A stretch of 64,000 nucleotides of DNA, from positions 2,418,001 through 2,482,000 of the forward strand of contig NZ_JADBDT010000001.1 in NCBI RefSeq assembly GCF_014873485.1, read 5' to 3'. The notes beneath the pieces were generated by a model, which did no database searches, was not told where the DNA came from, and saw only the letters and a list, made by a program, of their open reading frames with translations. The translations under genes were made by a program, and so were the position numbers. The stretch comes from Sphingopyxis sp. OAS728 (GTDB lineage: Bacteria > Pseudomonadota > Alphaproteobacteria > Sphingomonadales > Sphingomonadaceae). This document shows positions 1 through 9,885 of this stretch, piece after piece; positions within the stretch are counted from its first letter, which is position 1; every line of letters begins with the position of its first letter.

Positions 1-258
1 AAAGCAGGCGGTTCTTCGCGCAACGGTCGCGACTCAGCCGGCCGCCGCCTTGGCGTGAAGAAGTTCGGCGGTCAGGAAGTGATCGGCGGCAACATTATCG
101 TGCGTCAGCGCGGCACCAAGGTTTACCCGGGTGTCAACGTTGGCATGGGCAAGGACCACACGCTGTTCGCAACCGCCGACGGCCAGGTCCGATTCCACGA
201 TGGCAAGCTTGGCCGCAAATATGTGTCGGTCGACGCCATGGCGGAAGCCGCCGAATAA
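1..258 (+). CDS. rpmA: 50S ribosomal protein L27 (5' end outside window)
   Basis: Large-subunit ribosomal protein L27, whose N-terminal tail reaches the peptidyl-transferase centre of the ribosome. The frame is open from base 1 and ends with TAA at 256-258. The visible 85 residues begin with [16 protein letters not shown], the almost invariant L27 N-terminus, so only about four residues (usually MAHK) lie outside the window. The rest ([29 protein letters not shown]) is conserved along the whole length and the C-terminus is complete. L21 normally lies just upstream, which cannot be seen here. A strong intrinsic terminator follows at 333-370, so this is the end of the ribosomal protein operon. 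Confidence 0.97.
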   Translation, partial: KAGGSSRNGRDSAGRRLGVKKFGGQEVIGGNIIVRQRGTKVYPGVNVGMGKDHTLFATADGQVRFHDGKLGRKYVSVDAMAEAAE

Positions 259-332
259 GGACGATCTTCCAGGGTCGTCCACCAAGGGATGACCCGGAAC
301 GGTCCTTTCCGCATCAGCGGGAACAAAGTTCG

Positions 333-370
333 AAAAGAGGGAGACGGGTCACCCCCGTACTCCCTTTTTT
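333..370 (+). terminator. intrinsic terminator after rpmA
   Basis: Bases 338-348 (AGGGAGACGGG) pair with 354-365 (CCCGT, one bulged A, CTCCCT) around a 5-base loop, and the stem is extended by the A run at 333-336 pairing with the T run at 366-370. GC-rich stem followed by six T is the classic Rho-independent form. It lies 75 bases after the rpmA stop. Bases 371-497 before the next gene hold nothing that I recognise. Confidence 0.85.
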
Positions 371-497
371 CTTGTCCAGAATCCGTCACTTGTGACGAGC
401 GGACGCGAAAACGGGGCCGTCCATCTCCCTCCATATCGAATGTCGTCAAAGCGTCACCATCTGGCGCCAAGGCGACAGGCACTGGGAGTTAGAAGAC

Positions 498-1094
498 ATG
501 TTCGCGCGTACCGAAAGACTGTTGCTGCGGCCCGGCTGGCTGGAAGACGCCCCCGCGCTCGCCCGAGCGATCGGCGAAGAGGCGGTGGTCCGCAACCTCG
601 CGACCGCGCCCTGGCCCTATGGCGAGGCGCAGGCGCAGGAGTTTCTGAGCAAGCCGCTCGATCCCGACCAGCCGCGTTTCCTGATCTTTGCCCGCACCGG
701 CGGCGCGCCGCGCCTTGTCGGCGGCTGCGGCATTTCGCCGAGCCCCGAGGACGGGCTCGAGATGGGTTATTGGATCGCCCGCCCCTATTGGGGTCTCGGT
801 TTTGCCACCGAAGCGGGACGCCAACTGCTCCATATCGCGCGCGCGATGAACCTGCCGAAGCTTTCGGCGGGCCACTTCCTCGACAATCCGGCGTCGGGCA
901 CGGTGCTGCGCAAGCTCGGCTTCCGCCCGACCGGCAAGATCGCCCAGCGCTATAGCCTCGCGCGGGGCGGCGAAGCCGCGGTCGCGCTGTTCGAGGAAGG
1001 CGACGCCGCCTCGGACGGCACCGTCACCCCGATGCGAAGCCGCATCGGGGTGGACGAGGATTTTCGTGAGGAATTGCGCCTGATCGCGGCGTGA
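498..1094 (+). CDS. GNAT family N-acetyltransferase (RimJ/RimL-like)
   Basis: Acetyl-CoA-dependent N-acetyltransferase of 198 residues. It starts with the RTERLLLRP strand typical of the RimJ/RimL branch and has the GYWIARPYWGLGFATEA segment (about 90-106), which matches the beta4-alpha3 acetyl-CoA pyrophosphate loop, followed by the conserved N-P-A-S pattern (DNPASGTVLRKLGF) of motif B. The substrate is not predictable; family members acetylate ribosomal protein N-termini or small molecules. In many sphingomonads such a gene sits behind rpmA, as here. The chosen ATG at 498 directly precedes the conserved first strand. The last ~35 residues after the GNAT fold (ending EDFREELRLIAA) are extra and not recognised. 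Confidence 0.88.
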   Translation: MFARTERLLLRPGWLEDAPALARAIGEEAVVRNLATAPWPYGEAQAQEFLSKPLDPDQPRFLIFARTGGAPRLVGGCGISPSPEDGLEMGYWIARPYWGLGFATEAGRQLLHIARAMNLPKLSAGHFLDNPASGTVLRKLGFRPTGKIAQRYSLARGGEAAVALFEEGDAASDGTVTPMRSRIGVDEDFREELRLIAA

Positions 1095-1099
1095 AGGCT

Positions 1100-1121
1100 C
1101 CCCTCCCGCGTGCGGGAGGGG
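1100..1121. repeat. short GC hairpin CCCCTCCCGC/GCGGGAGGGG
   Basis: A perfect 10-base inverted repeat (1100-1109 with 1112-1121) with a 2-base loop, placed between the convergent GNAT and DUF937 genes. There is no T run on either side, so it is not a standard terminator, though it may stop or protect both transcripts. A near-identical palindrome (CCCCTCCC/GGGAGGGG) lies at 41920-41939 between atpD and atpC. Confidence 0.6.
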
Positions 1122-1127
1122 CGTCCC

Positions 1128-1721
1128 TTAGCCGCGCATCTTGTTGACCATGCCCATGATGTCGTCGAGCGGATTGCCGTCGCCGTCCATGTCGAGCATC
1201 TTTCCGAGGCCGCCCAAACCGCCCGCCGACGGCGCCGCGCCGCCGCCCATCGCGCCGCCGAGCACATTGCCGAGCAGACCGCCCAGACCGCCCGAAAGCC
1301 CGCCGCTTTCGCCGCCCTGCCCGCCCTGCTTCGCCATATAGCCCGCGGCCATCATCGCGAGGATCGGCAGCATCTGCTTGAGGATGCCCGAATCGATCCC
1401 GGTCTGTGCCGCGGCCTGTCCGGCAACGGTGCGGCTCACATCCTTCGATCCGAAAATCTGGCCGAGCACGTCATTGCCTTGCTCGACGGGGGTCGCCTGC
1501 GGCCCGAGCACCGAGTCGAGCAGCCCGCCACCGCCGAGTTGGCCGAGCAAACCGCCGAGTCCTTCAACTCCGCCGCCCGACTGCGCCTGTTTCTTGAAAC
1601 CGCCGAGAATTGCGGGAAGCAGCGCATCGGCGCCCTGCTTGGCCATCGCGGGCGGAATACCCAGCTGATTCGCCATCGATTCGATGCCGCCGGCCTGCGC
1701 CAAAATGTCGGTGAGATTCAT
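1128..1721 (-). CDS. DUF937 family protein
   Basis: A 197-residue protein of the DUF937 family (YidB-like), whose function is not established. The N-terminal half (MNLTDILAQAGGIESMANQL, then GADALLPAILGGFKK) shows the repeated short helices of this family; the C-terminal half is almost only Gly, Leu, Ala and Met with stretches such as GGLGGLLG, and ends with a DMDGDGNPLDDI segment that looks like a single EF-hand-like calcium loop. I chose the ATG at 1721 because it starts the conserved motif and has GGGAG about 6 bases upstream; longer frames to 1853 lack family similarity. It is transcribed divergently from the DUF3597 gene at 1901. The calcium-loop reading is inference. Confidence 0.75.
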   Translation of the reverse strand: MNLTDILAQAGGIESMANQLGIPPAMAKQGADALLPAILGGFKKQAQSGGGVEGLGGLLGQLGGGGLLDSVLGPQATPVEQGNDVLGQIFGSKDVSRTVAGQAAAQTGIDSGILKQMLPILAMMAAGYMAKQGGQGGESGGLSGGLGGLLGNVLGGAMGGGAAPSAGGLGGLGKMLDMDGDGNPLDDIMGMVNKMRG

Positions 1722-1900
1722 GGATCCATACTCCCGCTTCGGCACGGATCGGACGCCGCGCCGATACCGATGAGTATAGCAGCGCGCGGACGAAGGACGA
1801 GTCGGTCTTTTGACTGTCATTCTCAAATGCATAGTCCTAGCCTGCGGGTGCACGACTCGCCTTTTGGCGATGCGCCATGGTTTCTAGTGGGAGCTAAACA

Positions 1901-2299
1901 ATGAGCATTTTCGGCAAGATCAAGGACGCCATCTTCGGCAAGAAGGCCGTCGCCGCGGAACCCGCCGCCCCGGCCGCGCCCAGCCCCGTCGGCACCGCGC
2001 TCGACGCCGCAACGCAAGCCATGGCCGCCGCGGCTGCCGCTCCCGTCGATGTCGACGCGATCCTCACCGCCGAGGCCGCGAACGCCGGACAGGATCTCAA
2101 CTGGCGCACGTCGATCGTCGATCTGATGAAGCTGCTCGGCATCGATTCGAGCCTCGCCAACCGCAAGGAGCTGGCGCAGGAGCTTGGCTATACCGGCGAA
2201 CTCGATGGCAGCGCCGAAATGAACATCTGGCTGCACAAGGCGGTGATGCGCGAACTCGCCGCGAACGGCGGCAAGGTGCCCGCCGACCTTACCGACTGA
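1901..2299 (+). CDS. DUF3597 family protein
   Basis: A 132-residue protein of the DUF3597 family. It has three parts: a basic N-terminus (MSIFGKIKDAIFGKK), an Ala/Pro linker (about 17-48), and a C-terminal helical domain (about 50-130) with the family-typical stretch DLMKLLGIDSSLANRKELA followed by YTGELDGSAEMN. The last domain resembles a small peptidoglycan-associated or LysM-linked fold in annotation practice, but no biochemical function is known to me. GGGAG lies 8 bases before the ATG. A terminator follows at 2322-2357, so this is a single-gene transcript. There is no signal peptide, so it is probably cytoplasmic. Confidence 0.85.
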   Translation: MSIFGKIKDAIFGKKAVAAEPAAPAAPSPVGTALDAATQAMAAAAAAPVDVDAILTAEAANAGQDLNWRTSIVDLMKLLGIDSSLANRKELAQELGYTGELDGSAEMNIWLHKAVMRELAANGGKVPADLTD

Positions 2300-2321
2300 C
2301 GAACGTCCGATAAAATTCGAC

Positions 2322-2357
2322 GGGGGCGGGTAAGCATCGGCTTTCCCGCCCCCTTTT
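2322..2357 (+). terminator. intrinsic terminator after the DUF3597 gene
   Basis: GGGGGCGGG (2322-2330) pairs perfectly with CCCGCCCCC (2345-2353), followed by TTTT at 2354-2357. It starts 23 bases after the stop codon of the DUF3597 gene. Confidence 0.85.
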
Positions 2358-2422
2358 CGTTGACCCTCGCGCGGCGCTCCCTAGACAGGTTTCACAAGAA
2401 ACAAGTCGCCAGGGAGCCGCCC

Positions 2423-4267
2423 GTGTCCAATCCGCTTTCCACGCCCGTCAGCCGCCGCCAGACGCTCGCCACGCTCGGCGCCAGCACCGCAGGGCTTGCC
2501 CTCGCTGGCCCCGCATCGGCCTTGCAGGCCGCACCCAAGAGCGACGCGCAGAAGCTGCTCGACTCGATCGCCGACAATCTGATCGCGCTGTCGCCCGAAG
2601 GCGCCACCTCGCTCGGCATCGACACCGGCGCGCGCGCCGCCGAACGCGGCAAGCTCGGCGATCGGTCGGCGGCGGGGCAAAAGGCCGTCGCCGACACGCT
2701 GAAGGCCGACATCGCGCGCGTGCGCGCCTTCGACAAGGCCGGGCTCGACCACAAGACACGCACCAGCCTCGCCGTGGTCGAAAGCGCCTATGGCGTCGCG
2801 CTCGACGGCTTCGCCCTGCCCTATGGCGATGTCGCGGTCGGCGGCTGGCGCAACACGCCCTATGTCGTGATCCAGAATGTCGGCGCCTATCTCGACGTCC
2901 CCAAATTCCTCGACAGCGATCATCCGGTGAAAAATGCCGCCGACGCCGAAGCCTATCTCTCGCGCCTCAACGCCTTTCCGGGCGCGCTCGACGGCGAGAC
3001 CGACCGACTGAAGGCTGCGGGCGCCCAAGGACTGATCGCCCCCGCCTTCCTGATCGACAAGGCGGTGAAGCAGATGGAGGCGAGCCTCGCCGACGCCAAG
3101 GCGGGCGGATCGATGGTCGAAAGCCTCGTCCGCCGTACCGGCGAGGCGAAGATCGCGGGCGACTGGTCGGCGCGCTCGGCAAAGATCGTGCAGGGCCCCG
3201 TTGCCGCGGCGCTCGAACGCCAGCTTGCCGAGATGAAGGCGCAGCGCGCCAAGGCGACGATGGACGCCGGCATGTGGGCGCGCCCCGGCGGCGACGAATG
3301 GTATGCGTGGGGCCTCCGCGCCTCGACGACGACGCGCATGACCCCCGACGAGATCCACGAAATGGGCCGCTCGGAACTTGCCGAACTCCACGGCCGGATG
3401 GACCCGATCCTCAAGAAGCTCGGCTATACGCAAGGCTCGGTCGGCGACCGGATGAACGCGCTCGCGAAGGATCCGCGCTTCAAATTCCCCGACAATGACG
3501 CCGGCCGCGCCGAGATCCACGCCTATATCCAGACCTGGCTCGGCAAGATCCGTGCGCAATTGCCGCGCGCCTTCCGTACGTTGGTGAAGGGCAATGTCGA
3601 GGTGAAACGGCTCCCGCTCGCCGAAGAACCCGGCGCGCCCGCCGCCTATGGCGGCGCGGGGTCGATCGACGGCAGCGTTCCCGGCAAATTCTGGATCAAC
3701 CTGCGCACCACCGAACTCCACAGTAAATATTCGCTTCCCGATTTGACGATGCACGAGGCGATCCCCGGTCATGTCTGGCAGGGCGAATATGCGAACCAGA
3801 TGCCGCTCATTCGCACGATGCTGGCGTTCAACGCCTATTCGGAAGGATGGGCCCTGTACGCGGAACAACTTGCCGACGAACTCGGCCTCTATGACGATTT
3901 CGAGGTCGGGCGGTTGGGCTATCTCCAGTCGCTGGCGTTCCGCGCCTGCCGCCTCGTCGTCGACACCGGCCTCCATGCGAAACGCTGGACGCGCGAGCAG
4001 GGCGTCGACTTTTTCGTCAAGGAAAATGGCTCGAACCCGCTCGAGGTTGCGAGCGAGGTCGACCGCTATTGCAGCTGGGCGGGCCAAGCATGCGGCTACA
4101 AGGTCGGGCACAGCGAGATCGTCCGCCAGCGCGGGCTCGCGCAAAAGGCGCTCGGTGCGAAATATGACCTCCGCGATTTCGACGATGTCGTCGTCAAGGG
4201 GGGCAATGTCCCGCTCGACGTGCTCGCGCAGAATGTCGACGAATATGTGAAGGGCACAAAGGGCTGA
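2423..4267 (+). CDS. DUF885 family exported metallopeptidase-like protein
   Basis: A 614-residue protein of the DUF885 family. The N-terminus has a twin-arginine export signal: SRRQTLATLG followed by a hydrophobic stretch and ASA cleavage site near residue 33, so it should be folded in the cytoplasm and exported to the periplasm. The family signature HEAIPGH is intact at residues 444-450 and resembles the zinc site of M3/M32-like gluzincins; the glutamate-rich YSEGWALYAEQL segment (about 472-483) would supply the third ligand. Substrate unknown. I prefer the GTG at 2423: it has GGAG 7 bases upstream and gives a normal Tat signal, whereas an upstream start at 2360 adds an unrelated basic segment. 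The stop overlaps the next start by one base (TGATG), implying coupled translation with the second peptidase. Confidence 0.88.
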   Translation: MSNPLSTPVSRRQTLATLGASTAGLALAGPASALQAAPKSDAQKLLDSIADNLIALSPEGATSLGIDTGARAAERGKLGDRSAAGQKAVADTLKADIARVRAFDKAGLDHKTRTSLAVVESAYGVALDGFALPYGDVAVGGWRNTPYVVIQNVGAYLDVPKFLDSDHPVKNAADAEAYLSRLNAFPGALDGETDRLKAAGAQGLIAPAFLIDKAVKQMEASLADAKAGGSMVESLVRRTGEAKIAGDWSARSAKIVQGPVAAALERQLAEMKAQRAKATMDAGMWARPGGDEWYAWGLRASTTTRMTPDEIHEMGRSELAELHGRMDPILKKLGYTQGSVGDRMNALAKDPRFKFPDNDAGRAEIHAYIQTWLGKIRAQLPRAFRTLVKGNVEVKRLPLAEEPGAPAAYGGAGSIDGSVPGKFWINLRTTELHSKYSLPDLTMHEAIPGHVWQGEYANQMPLIRTMLAFNAYSEGWALYAEQLADELGLYDDFEVGRLGYLQSLAFRACRLVVDTGLHAKRWTREQGVDFFVKENGSNPLEVASEVDRYCSWAGQACGYKVGHSEIVRQRGLAQKALGAKYDLRDFDDVVVKGGNVPLDVLAQNVDEYVKGTKG

Positions 4268-5181
4268 TGCGGCGGATCGCGGCCGCGCTCGCGGCGCTTC
4301 TGCTCGGCGGGGCGAGCCACGCCGCCGAAGCGCCGCCGCGCGTTACGATCGTCACGTCCGACATCGACCGCTTCTTCGCGCTATACGGCGATCCCGTGCT
4401 GGTGGCGGCGCCCGACACGCTTGCGGCGCGCTATCTCGCCGACGCGTCGCCGGGCCTGCAGGAATTCATGGTCCTGCGCCGGATCACGCCCGAAAAGCTG
4501 GCGGCTGCGCTGCGCGCCAAGCCGCAACTCTTTGCCGATGCGCGCGGCTGCGCGGCCAAGCTCGGCAATGTCCGCACGCGGCTGGCCGCAGCGACCGACC
4601 GGCTCGCGGCGCTCTATCCCGCAGCCAAATTCCCACCGATCACCATCGCGATCGGGCGCGGGACAACCGCGGGCACGGCGAACGCCAAGGGGCTCTACAT
4701 CGGGCTCGAAACGCTCTGCATGGCAAAGTTTATCGAGGCCGACGACGAGGACCGCTTCGTCAACATCATCGCGCATGAATATGTTCACGCGCAGCAACCG
4801 CTCGCGCAGGTCGAGAGCGAGGACGACACCGTGCTTCATGCCGCGCTCGTCGAGGGCGCGGCCGAGTTCGTCGCCGAAAAGATCAGCGGCTCGGTCGGCT
4901 ATCCGCTGCTCCATCTATGGGCAAAGGGCCGCGAGGCCGAGCTGGAGACCGCCTTCCTTGCCGAGAAGGACGGCAAGGCGATCGGCTCGCGCTGGCTCTA
5001 CAACCAGCAGGGCAAGGACGGTTGGCCGGGTGACCTCGGCTATTGGGTCGGCTACCGCGTCGCGAAAAGCTATTACGACCGCGCACCCGACAAGGCCGCC
5101 GCGATCCGCGAGATCATCGAGATGCGCGACCCGGCCGCCTTCCTCGCGGAGAGCGGCTGGACGCCCGGCATGAAGCTCTAG
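4267..5181 (+). CDS. exported zinc peptidase-like protein (HExxH, DUF2268-like)
   Basis: A 304-residue protein with a cleavable signal peptide (MRRIAAALAALLLGGASHAA). The HEYVH motif at residues 170-174 is a standard HExxH zinc site, and EGAAEFVAE (196-204) supplies a glutamate at the distance expected for a gluzincin third ligand. The architecture resembles DUF2268 predicted Zn-dependent proteases, but I cannot confirm the family by eye. Its start overlaps the stop of the preceding DUF885 gene by one base, so the two exported peptidases are probably made together. It converges with the gene at 5178-5627, overlapping it by four bases. It may act on periplasmic peptides or cell-envelope proteins; no substrate can be read from the sequence. 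Confidence 0.72.
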   Translation: MRRIAAALAALLLGGASHAAEAPPRVTIVTSDIDRFFALYGDPVLVAAPDTLAARYLADASPGLQEFMVLRRITPEKLAAALRAKPQLFADARGCAAKLGNVRTRLAAATDRLAALYPAAKFPPITIAIGRGTTAGTANAKGLYIGLETLCMAKFIEADDEDRFVNIIAHEYVHAQQPLAQVESEDDTVLHAALVEGAAEFVAEKISGSVGYPLLHLWAKGREAELETAFLAEKDGKAIGSRWLYNQQGKDGWPGDLGYWVGYRVAKSYYDRAPDKAAAIREIIEMRDPAAFLAESGWTPGMKL

Positions 5182-5627
5182 GCGGGCAAGGGCGCAAGGT
5201 CGGGTTCTATGAACCCGCGCCGCGCCGAAACCGAGAAGAGCAGCTCGCGGCTGTAGAAGCGCAGCGGCCAGTCGCGGCGGCCGATGTCGGAGCGCAGCAG
5301 CGCGTTGACGCGCGCCGCGAGCCCGGTCTCCGCCGTCTCCGACAGGAACAGCCGCACCCCCGCGACATAGGCGCGCGTGATGCTGTCGTGATAGCCCTGC
5401 GTGTCGTCGTTCACGCCGCCGACACTCTCGTTGAACGTGCAGATGATGGTTGCGATCTCGGCATCGATATCGACATCGGGCCGTTCGGTCAGCAGCCAGA
5501 GGCAGGCGCCGAGATGCGCTTCATGCGTCCACGCCTCGCGCGGCAACGCGCACGCGAGCAGGCCTTCGCCAAGCGCGCGGATTTCATGGTCGCCTGCAAA
5601 CAGGCGCGGTTCATATTCGGTGGTCAT
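5178..5627 (-). CDS. conserved hypothetical protein, 149 aa
   Basis: A soluble protein of 149 residues that I cannot assign to a named family. Distinctive conserved-looking segments are WTHEAHLGACLWLL (about 33-46), ICTFNESVGGVNDDTQGYHD (about 62-81) and the aromatic end RDWPLRFYSRELLFS. The histidines and acidic residues could be a metal or active site but nothing proves it. No signal peptide or membrane segment. AAGGA lies 9 bases before the ATG at 5627, partly inside the stem-loop at 5638-5663. It is transcribed in the same direction as pckA, 50 bases downstream of it, and its end overlaps the convergent peptidase gene by four bases. Confidence 0.6.
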   Translation of the reverse strand: MTTEYEPRLFAGDHEIRALGEGLLACALPREAWTHEAHLGACLWLLTERPDVDIDAEIATIICTFNESVGGVNDDTQGYHDSITRAYVAGVRLFLSETAETGLAARVNALLRSDIGRRDWPLRFYSRELLFSVSARRGFIEPDLAPLPA

Positions 5628-5637
5628 TGGTCCGGTC

Positions 5638-5663
5638 CTTCCGGGTGATGTGCCACCCGGAAG
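5638..5663 (-). terminator. stem-loop after pckA, overlapping the next ribosome binding site
   Basis: Perfect 10-base inverted repeat CTTCCGGGTG/CACCCGGAAG with a 6-base loop, just after the pckA stop. There is no T run on the leftward strand, so it is a weak or Rho-dependent terminator at best. Its distal arm covers part of the AAGGA Shine-Dalgarno of the following gene (SD at 5636-5640), so it might also limit translation of that gene. Confidence 0.5.
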
Positions 5664-5676
5664 AGATCCGGGTCAA

Positions 5677-7278
<1,602 letters not shown>

Positions 7279-7311
7279 TGCCTTGCCTTTCACGCTTGGC
7301 GCCGCGGTCCA

Positions 7312-7327
7312 TTGCATAGGTATGCAA
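7312..7327. promoter_or_regulatory. palindromic operator candidate upstream of pckA
   Basis: TTGCATA-GG-TATGCAA, a perfect 7-2-7 palindrome, lies 34 bases upstream of the pckA start in the 245-base divergent region between pckA and chvI. Size and symmetry fit a site for a dimeric helix-turn-helix regulator. The regulator cannot be identified from the window. The rest of the region (7328-7523) shows no further clear signal to me. Confidence 0.5.
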
Positions 7328-7523
7328 AGACTGCCGAATAAAAGGGCAGGCCCGCATTCGCATGGGTGCCGACGTGACGCCGATTCCGTTGATTGGCGCC
7401 CGCGTTAGCGATGAAGCGAGATGAGGTCAAAAGATTCTGGCGGCCCGGCGCGGCCATCCGTGGCGGTTGTCGGTCGGGCCTGGATCGGCTAGCTCTGCAT
7501 CAAGCCTCGCCAACGGAAAGAGC

Positions 7524-8234
7524 ATGACGGCAACCATCGCGCTGGTCGACGACGACCGCAACATCCTGCAATCCCTGTCGATCGCGCTGCAGGCCGAGGG
7601 CTTTGTCACGCGCGTCTATTCGGACGGCGAGGCGGCGCTGAAGCCGCTTATCGACAATCCGCCCGACCTCGCGGTGTTCGACGTCAAAATGCCGCGCATG
7701 GACGGGCTCGAACTGCTGCGGCGCCTCCGCGAAAAAAGCCAGCTTCCGGTCATCTTCCTTACCAGCAAGGATGACGAGATCGACGAGGCGCTCGGTCTCG
7801 CCATGGGCGCCGACGACTATATCGCCAAGCCTTTCTCGCAGCGGCTGGTGATCGCGCGCATCCGCGCCATCCTGCGCCGCGTCGAGCTCAACAAAAATGC
7901 ACCGGGCGACGAGGACGAGCCCGTCGCCGACCCGATCACACGCGGGCGGCTCAGCATGGACCCCGCGCGGCACAAGGTCGAATGGGACGGCAAGGACGTG
8001 ACGCTGACCGTCACCGAATTCCTGATCCTCGAAACGCTGGCGAGCCGCCCCGGCATCGTGCGCAGCCGCAACCAGTTGATGGACGCCGCCTATCAGGACG
8101 ACGTCTATATCGACGACCGCACGATCGACAGCCACATCAAGCGGCTGCGCCGCAAGTTCCGCGAGGTCGATCCCGAATTCGACGCGATCGCCACCCTCTA
8201 TGGTGCGGGGTATCGCTTTGCCGATGAAAGCTGA
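7524..8234 (+). CDS. chvI: response regulator ChvI (OmpR family)
   Basis: Cytoplasmic DNA-binding response regulator of the ChvG-ChvI two-component system, which in alphaproteobacteria controls envelope and acid-stress genes. 236 residues: receiver domain about 4-118 with acidic pocket D9-D10, phospho-acceptor D53 in [11 protein letters not shown], conserved TS ([10 protein letters not shown]) and K of IAKPFS; then a winged-helix domain (about 140-235) with the [13 protein letters not shown] and [12 protein letters not shown] segments. The start at 7524 begins the conserved [10 protein letters not shown] and has GGAAAG about 5 bases upstream. The chvG gene starts inside its 3' end. Homologues link this regulator to HPr kinase and PTS, whose genes follow here. 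Confidence 0.93.
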   Translation: MTATIALVDDDRNILQSLSIALQAEGFVTRVYSDGEAALKPLIDNPPDLAVFDVKMPRMDGLELLRRLREKSQLPVIFLTSKDDEIDEALGLAMGADDYIAKPFSQRLVIARIRAILRRVELNKNAPGDEDEPVADPITRGRLSMDPARHKVEWDGKDVTLTVTEFLILETLASRPGIVRSRNQLMDAAYQDDVYIDDRTIDSHIKRLRRKFREVDPEFDAIATLYGAGYRFADES

Positions 8235-9831
8235 GGCCCTGAAACCCGATGCGAGCATCGCCGAGCAGGAGGAATCGCCGCTCGTCTGGTCGGCGCGCTG
8301 GTCGCTGACGACGCGCATCCTCGCGGTCAACATCCTCGCCGTCGCGCTGCTCGCGGGCGGCTTTTATTATCTCGACACCTATCGCAGCCGCCTGGTCGAT
8401 ACGCGCATCGACGTGATGAAGGACCAGCTCGCGATGCTCGACAGCGCGCTCGAGGCGGCGCGCCCCGATCAGCGGACGCGCCTGATCGAGGAGTTCGCCG
8501 CCGCGACCGAATCGCGACTGCGCTTCTATGCCGCCGACGGCCATCGCATTTCCGACAGTTTCGAGACTGGTCCCCCGACCTATACGCTGCGCGACCCCGA
8601 CCTGCAGCCGTGGAAACGCGACGCCGCGCGCGCAATGGACCGCGGGATCGACTGGGTCGTCGGCGCGCCGACCTATCCCGAGTTCGAGGAGCCGCGCGTC
8701 GACAATGCGAAGGCGTGGCCCGAAGTCGTCGAGGCGCAAACCAGCGACGTGGCGGCCAGCCGCTTCCGCTACGCCCCCGAACGCACGCCGCTGCTCAGCG
8801 CAGCGCGCGTCGTCGACCTCGAAACGCCGCAAACGGTGCTGATGACGCTCAACGCGCGCGACATTACGCGCACGGTGCGCGCCGAGCGACTGCGCATCGC
8901 GATCGTCGTTGCGATGGTGTTGCTCGCCTCGACGCTATTGTCGCTCTTTCTCGCACGCACGATCGTTCGCCCCTTGCGGCGACTCGCGCGCGCCGCGGTT
9001 CGCGTCCGGCTGGGCCGCGCACGCGAGGTGGTCGTGCCGCGCCTGCCGAGCCGCCGCGACGAGATCGGGACGCTCGCACGCGCATTGAGCGACATGACGC
9101 AGGCGCTGCGCGAACGCATCGACGCGGGCGAGCATTTCGCCGCCGATGTGACGCATGAACTCAAAAATCCGATCGCGTCGGTGCGCTCGGCGATCGAGGG
9201 GCTCGGGCACGTCAAAAGCGACGAGCAGCGCGCGCAGCTTCTCGCAATTGCCGACGAGGATGTCCGCCGCCTCGACCGGCTGGTGAACGACATCAGCGAA
9301 GCGAGCCGCGTCGACGCGCAACTGTCGCGCACCCTGTTCGAACCGATCGACGTCGGCATCATGATCGAATCGATGCTCGCGTCGCGCGCGGCGCGCGTCG
9401 ATGCCGACACGCCGCATCCGCGCGTCGCCTTCGCGCGGCCGCGCAAGGGCACGACCGTCGTGATGGGCGACGGCCACCGGCTCGAACGCGCGATCGACAA
9501 TGTGATCGACAATGCGATCAGCTTCTCGCCCGCCACCGGGCTCGTCTGCATTTCGGCAACGCGGCTGGGCGACGAGGTCCATGTGAAGGTCGACGACGAC
9601 GGCCCCGGGATCGAACCCGAACAGCGCGACGCCATTTTCCGCCGTTTTCATAGCGAACGCCCCGCCGGCGAAGCCTTTGGCCGCCACAGCGGACTCGGCC
9701 TCGCGATCGCGCGAACGATCGTCGAGGGGCATAGCGGGACGATCAACGCCAAGGATCGCGACGACGGCAGAGCCGGCGCCAGCATGCTCATCACCCTTCC
9801 CGCGCGCGAGGGTACGACCGAAACCGGCTGA
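8224..9831 (+). CDS. chvG: sensor histidine kinase ChvG
   Basis: Inner-membrane sensor kinase that phosphorylates ChvI. 535 residues: cytoplasmic N-terminus, first membrane segment about 36-56 ([19 protein letters not shown]), periplasmic sensor about 57-220, second membrane segment ([20 protein letters not shown]) about 223-243, HAMP linker, HisKA with the phospho-acceptor His at about 311 in VTHELKNP, and HATPase with N box ([11 protein letters not shown]), G1 (DDDGPGI) and G2 (HSGLGLAIA). I use the ATG at 8224, overlapping chvI by 11 bases; an in-frame GTG at 8200 is also possible. It is followed after 54 bases by hprK on the same strand, consistent with one transcript from chvI to ptsH. 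Confidence 0.92.
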   Translation: MKAEALKPDASIAEQEESPLVWSARWSLTTRILAVNILAVALLAGGFYYLDTYRSRLVDTRIDVMKDQLAMLDSALEAARPDQRTRLIEEFAAATESRLRFYAADGHRISDSFETGPPTYTLRDPDLQPWKRDAARAMDRGIDWVVGAPTYPEFEEPRVDNAKAWPEVVEAQTSDVAASRFRYAPERTPLLSAARVVDLETPQTVLMTLNARDITRTVRAERLRIAIVVAMVLLASTLLSLFLARTIVRPLRRLARAAVRVRLGRAREVVVPRLPSRRDEIGTLARALSDMTQALRERIDAGEHFAADVTHELKNPIASVRSAIEGLGHVKSDEQRAQLLAIADEDVRRLDRLVNDISEASRVDAQLSRTLFEPIDVGIMIESMLASRAARVDADTPHPRVAFARPRKGTTVVMGDGHRLERAIDNVIDNAISFSPATGLVCISATRLGDEVHVKVDDDGPGIEPEQRDAIFRRFHSERPAGEAFGRHSGLGLAIARTIVEGHSGTINAKDRDDGRAGASMLITLPAREGTTETG

Positions 9832-9885
9832 CGCGCTCATCCTATCGCCTTGCGGCACCGCACCGTCGCCGGTAAGCCATGCGCC

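Noticed and set aside
259..497. tRNA or small RNA in the intergenic gaps
   Set aside because: I looked for tRNA arms (GGTTCGA and stem pairs) in all gaps longer than 100 bases and found none.
2381..4144. Antisense frame of 587 codons over the DUF885 gene, and similar frames over pckA (5401-7341) and dnaK (17366-19339)
   Set aside because: All mirror clear conserved genes on the other strand and look like composition artefacts.
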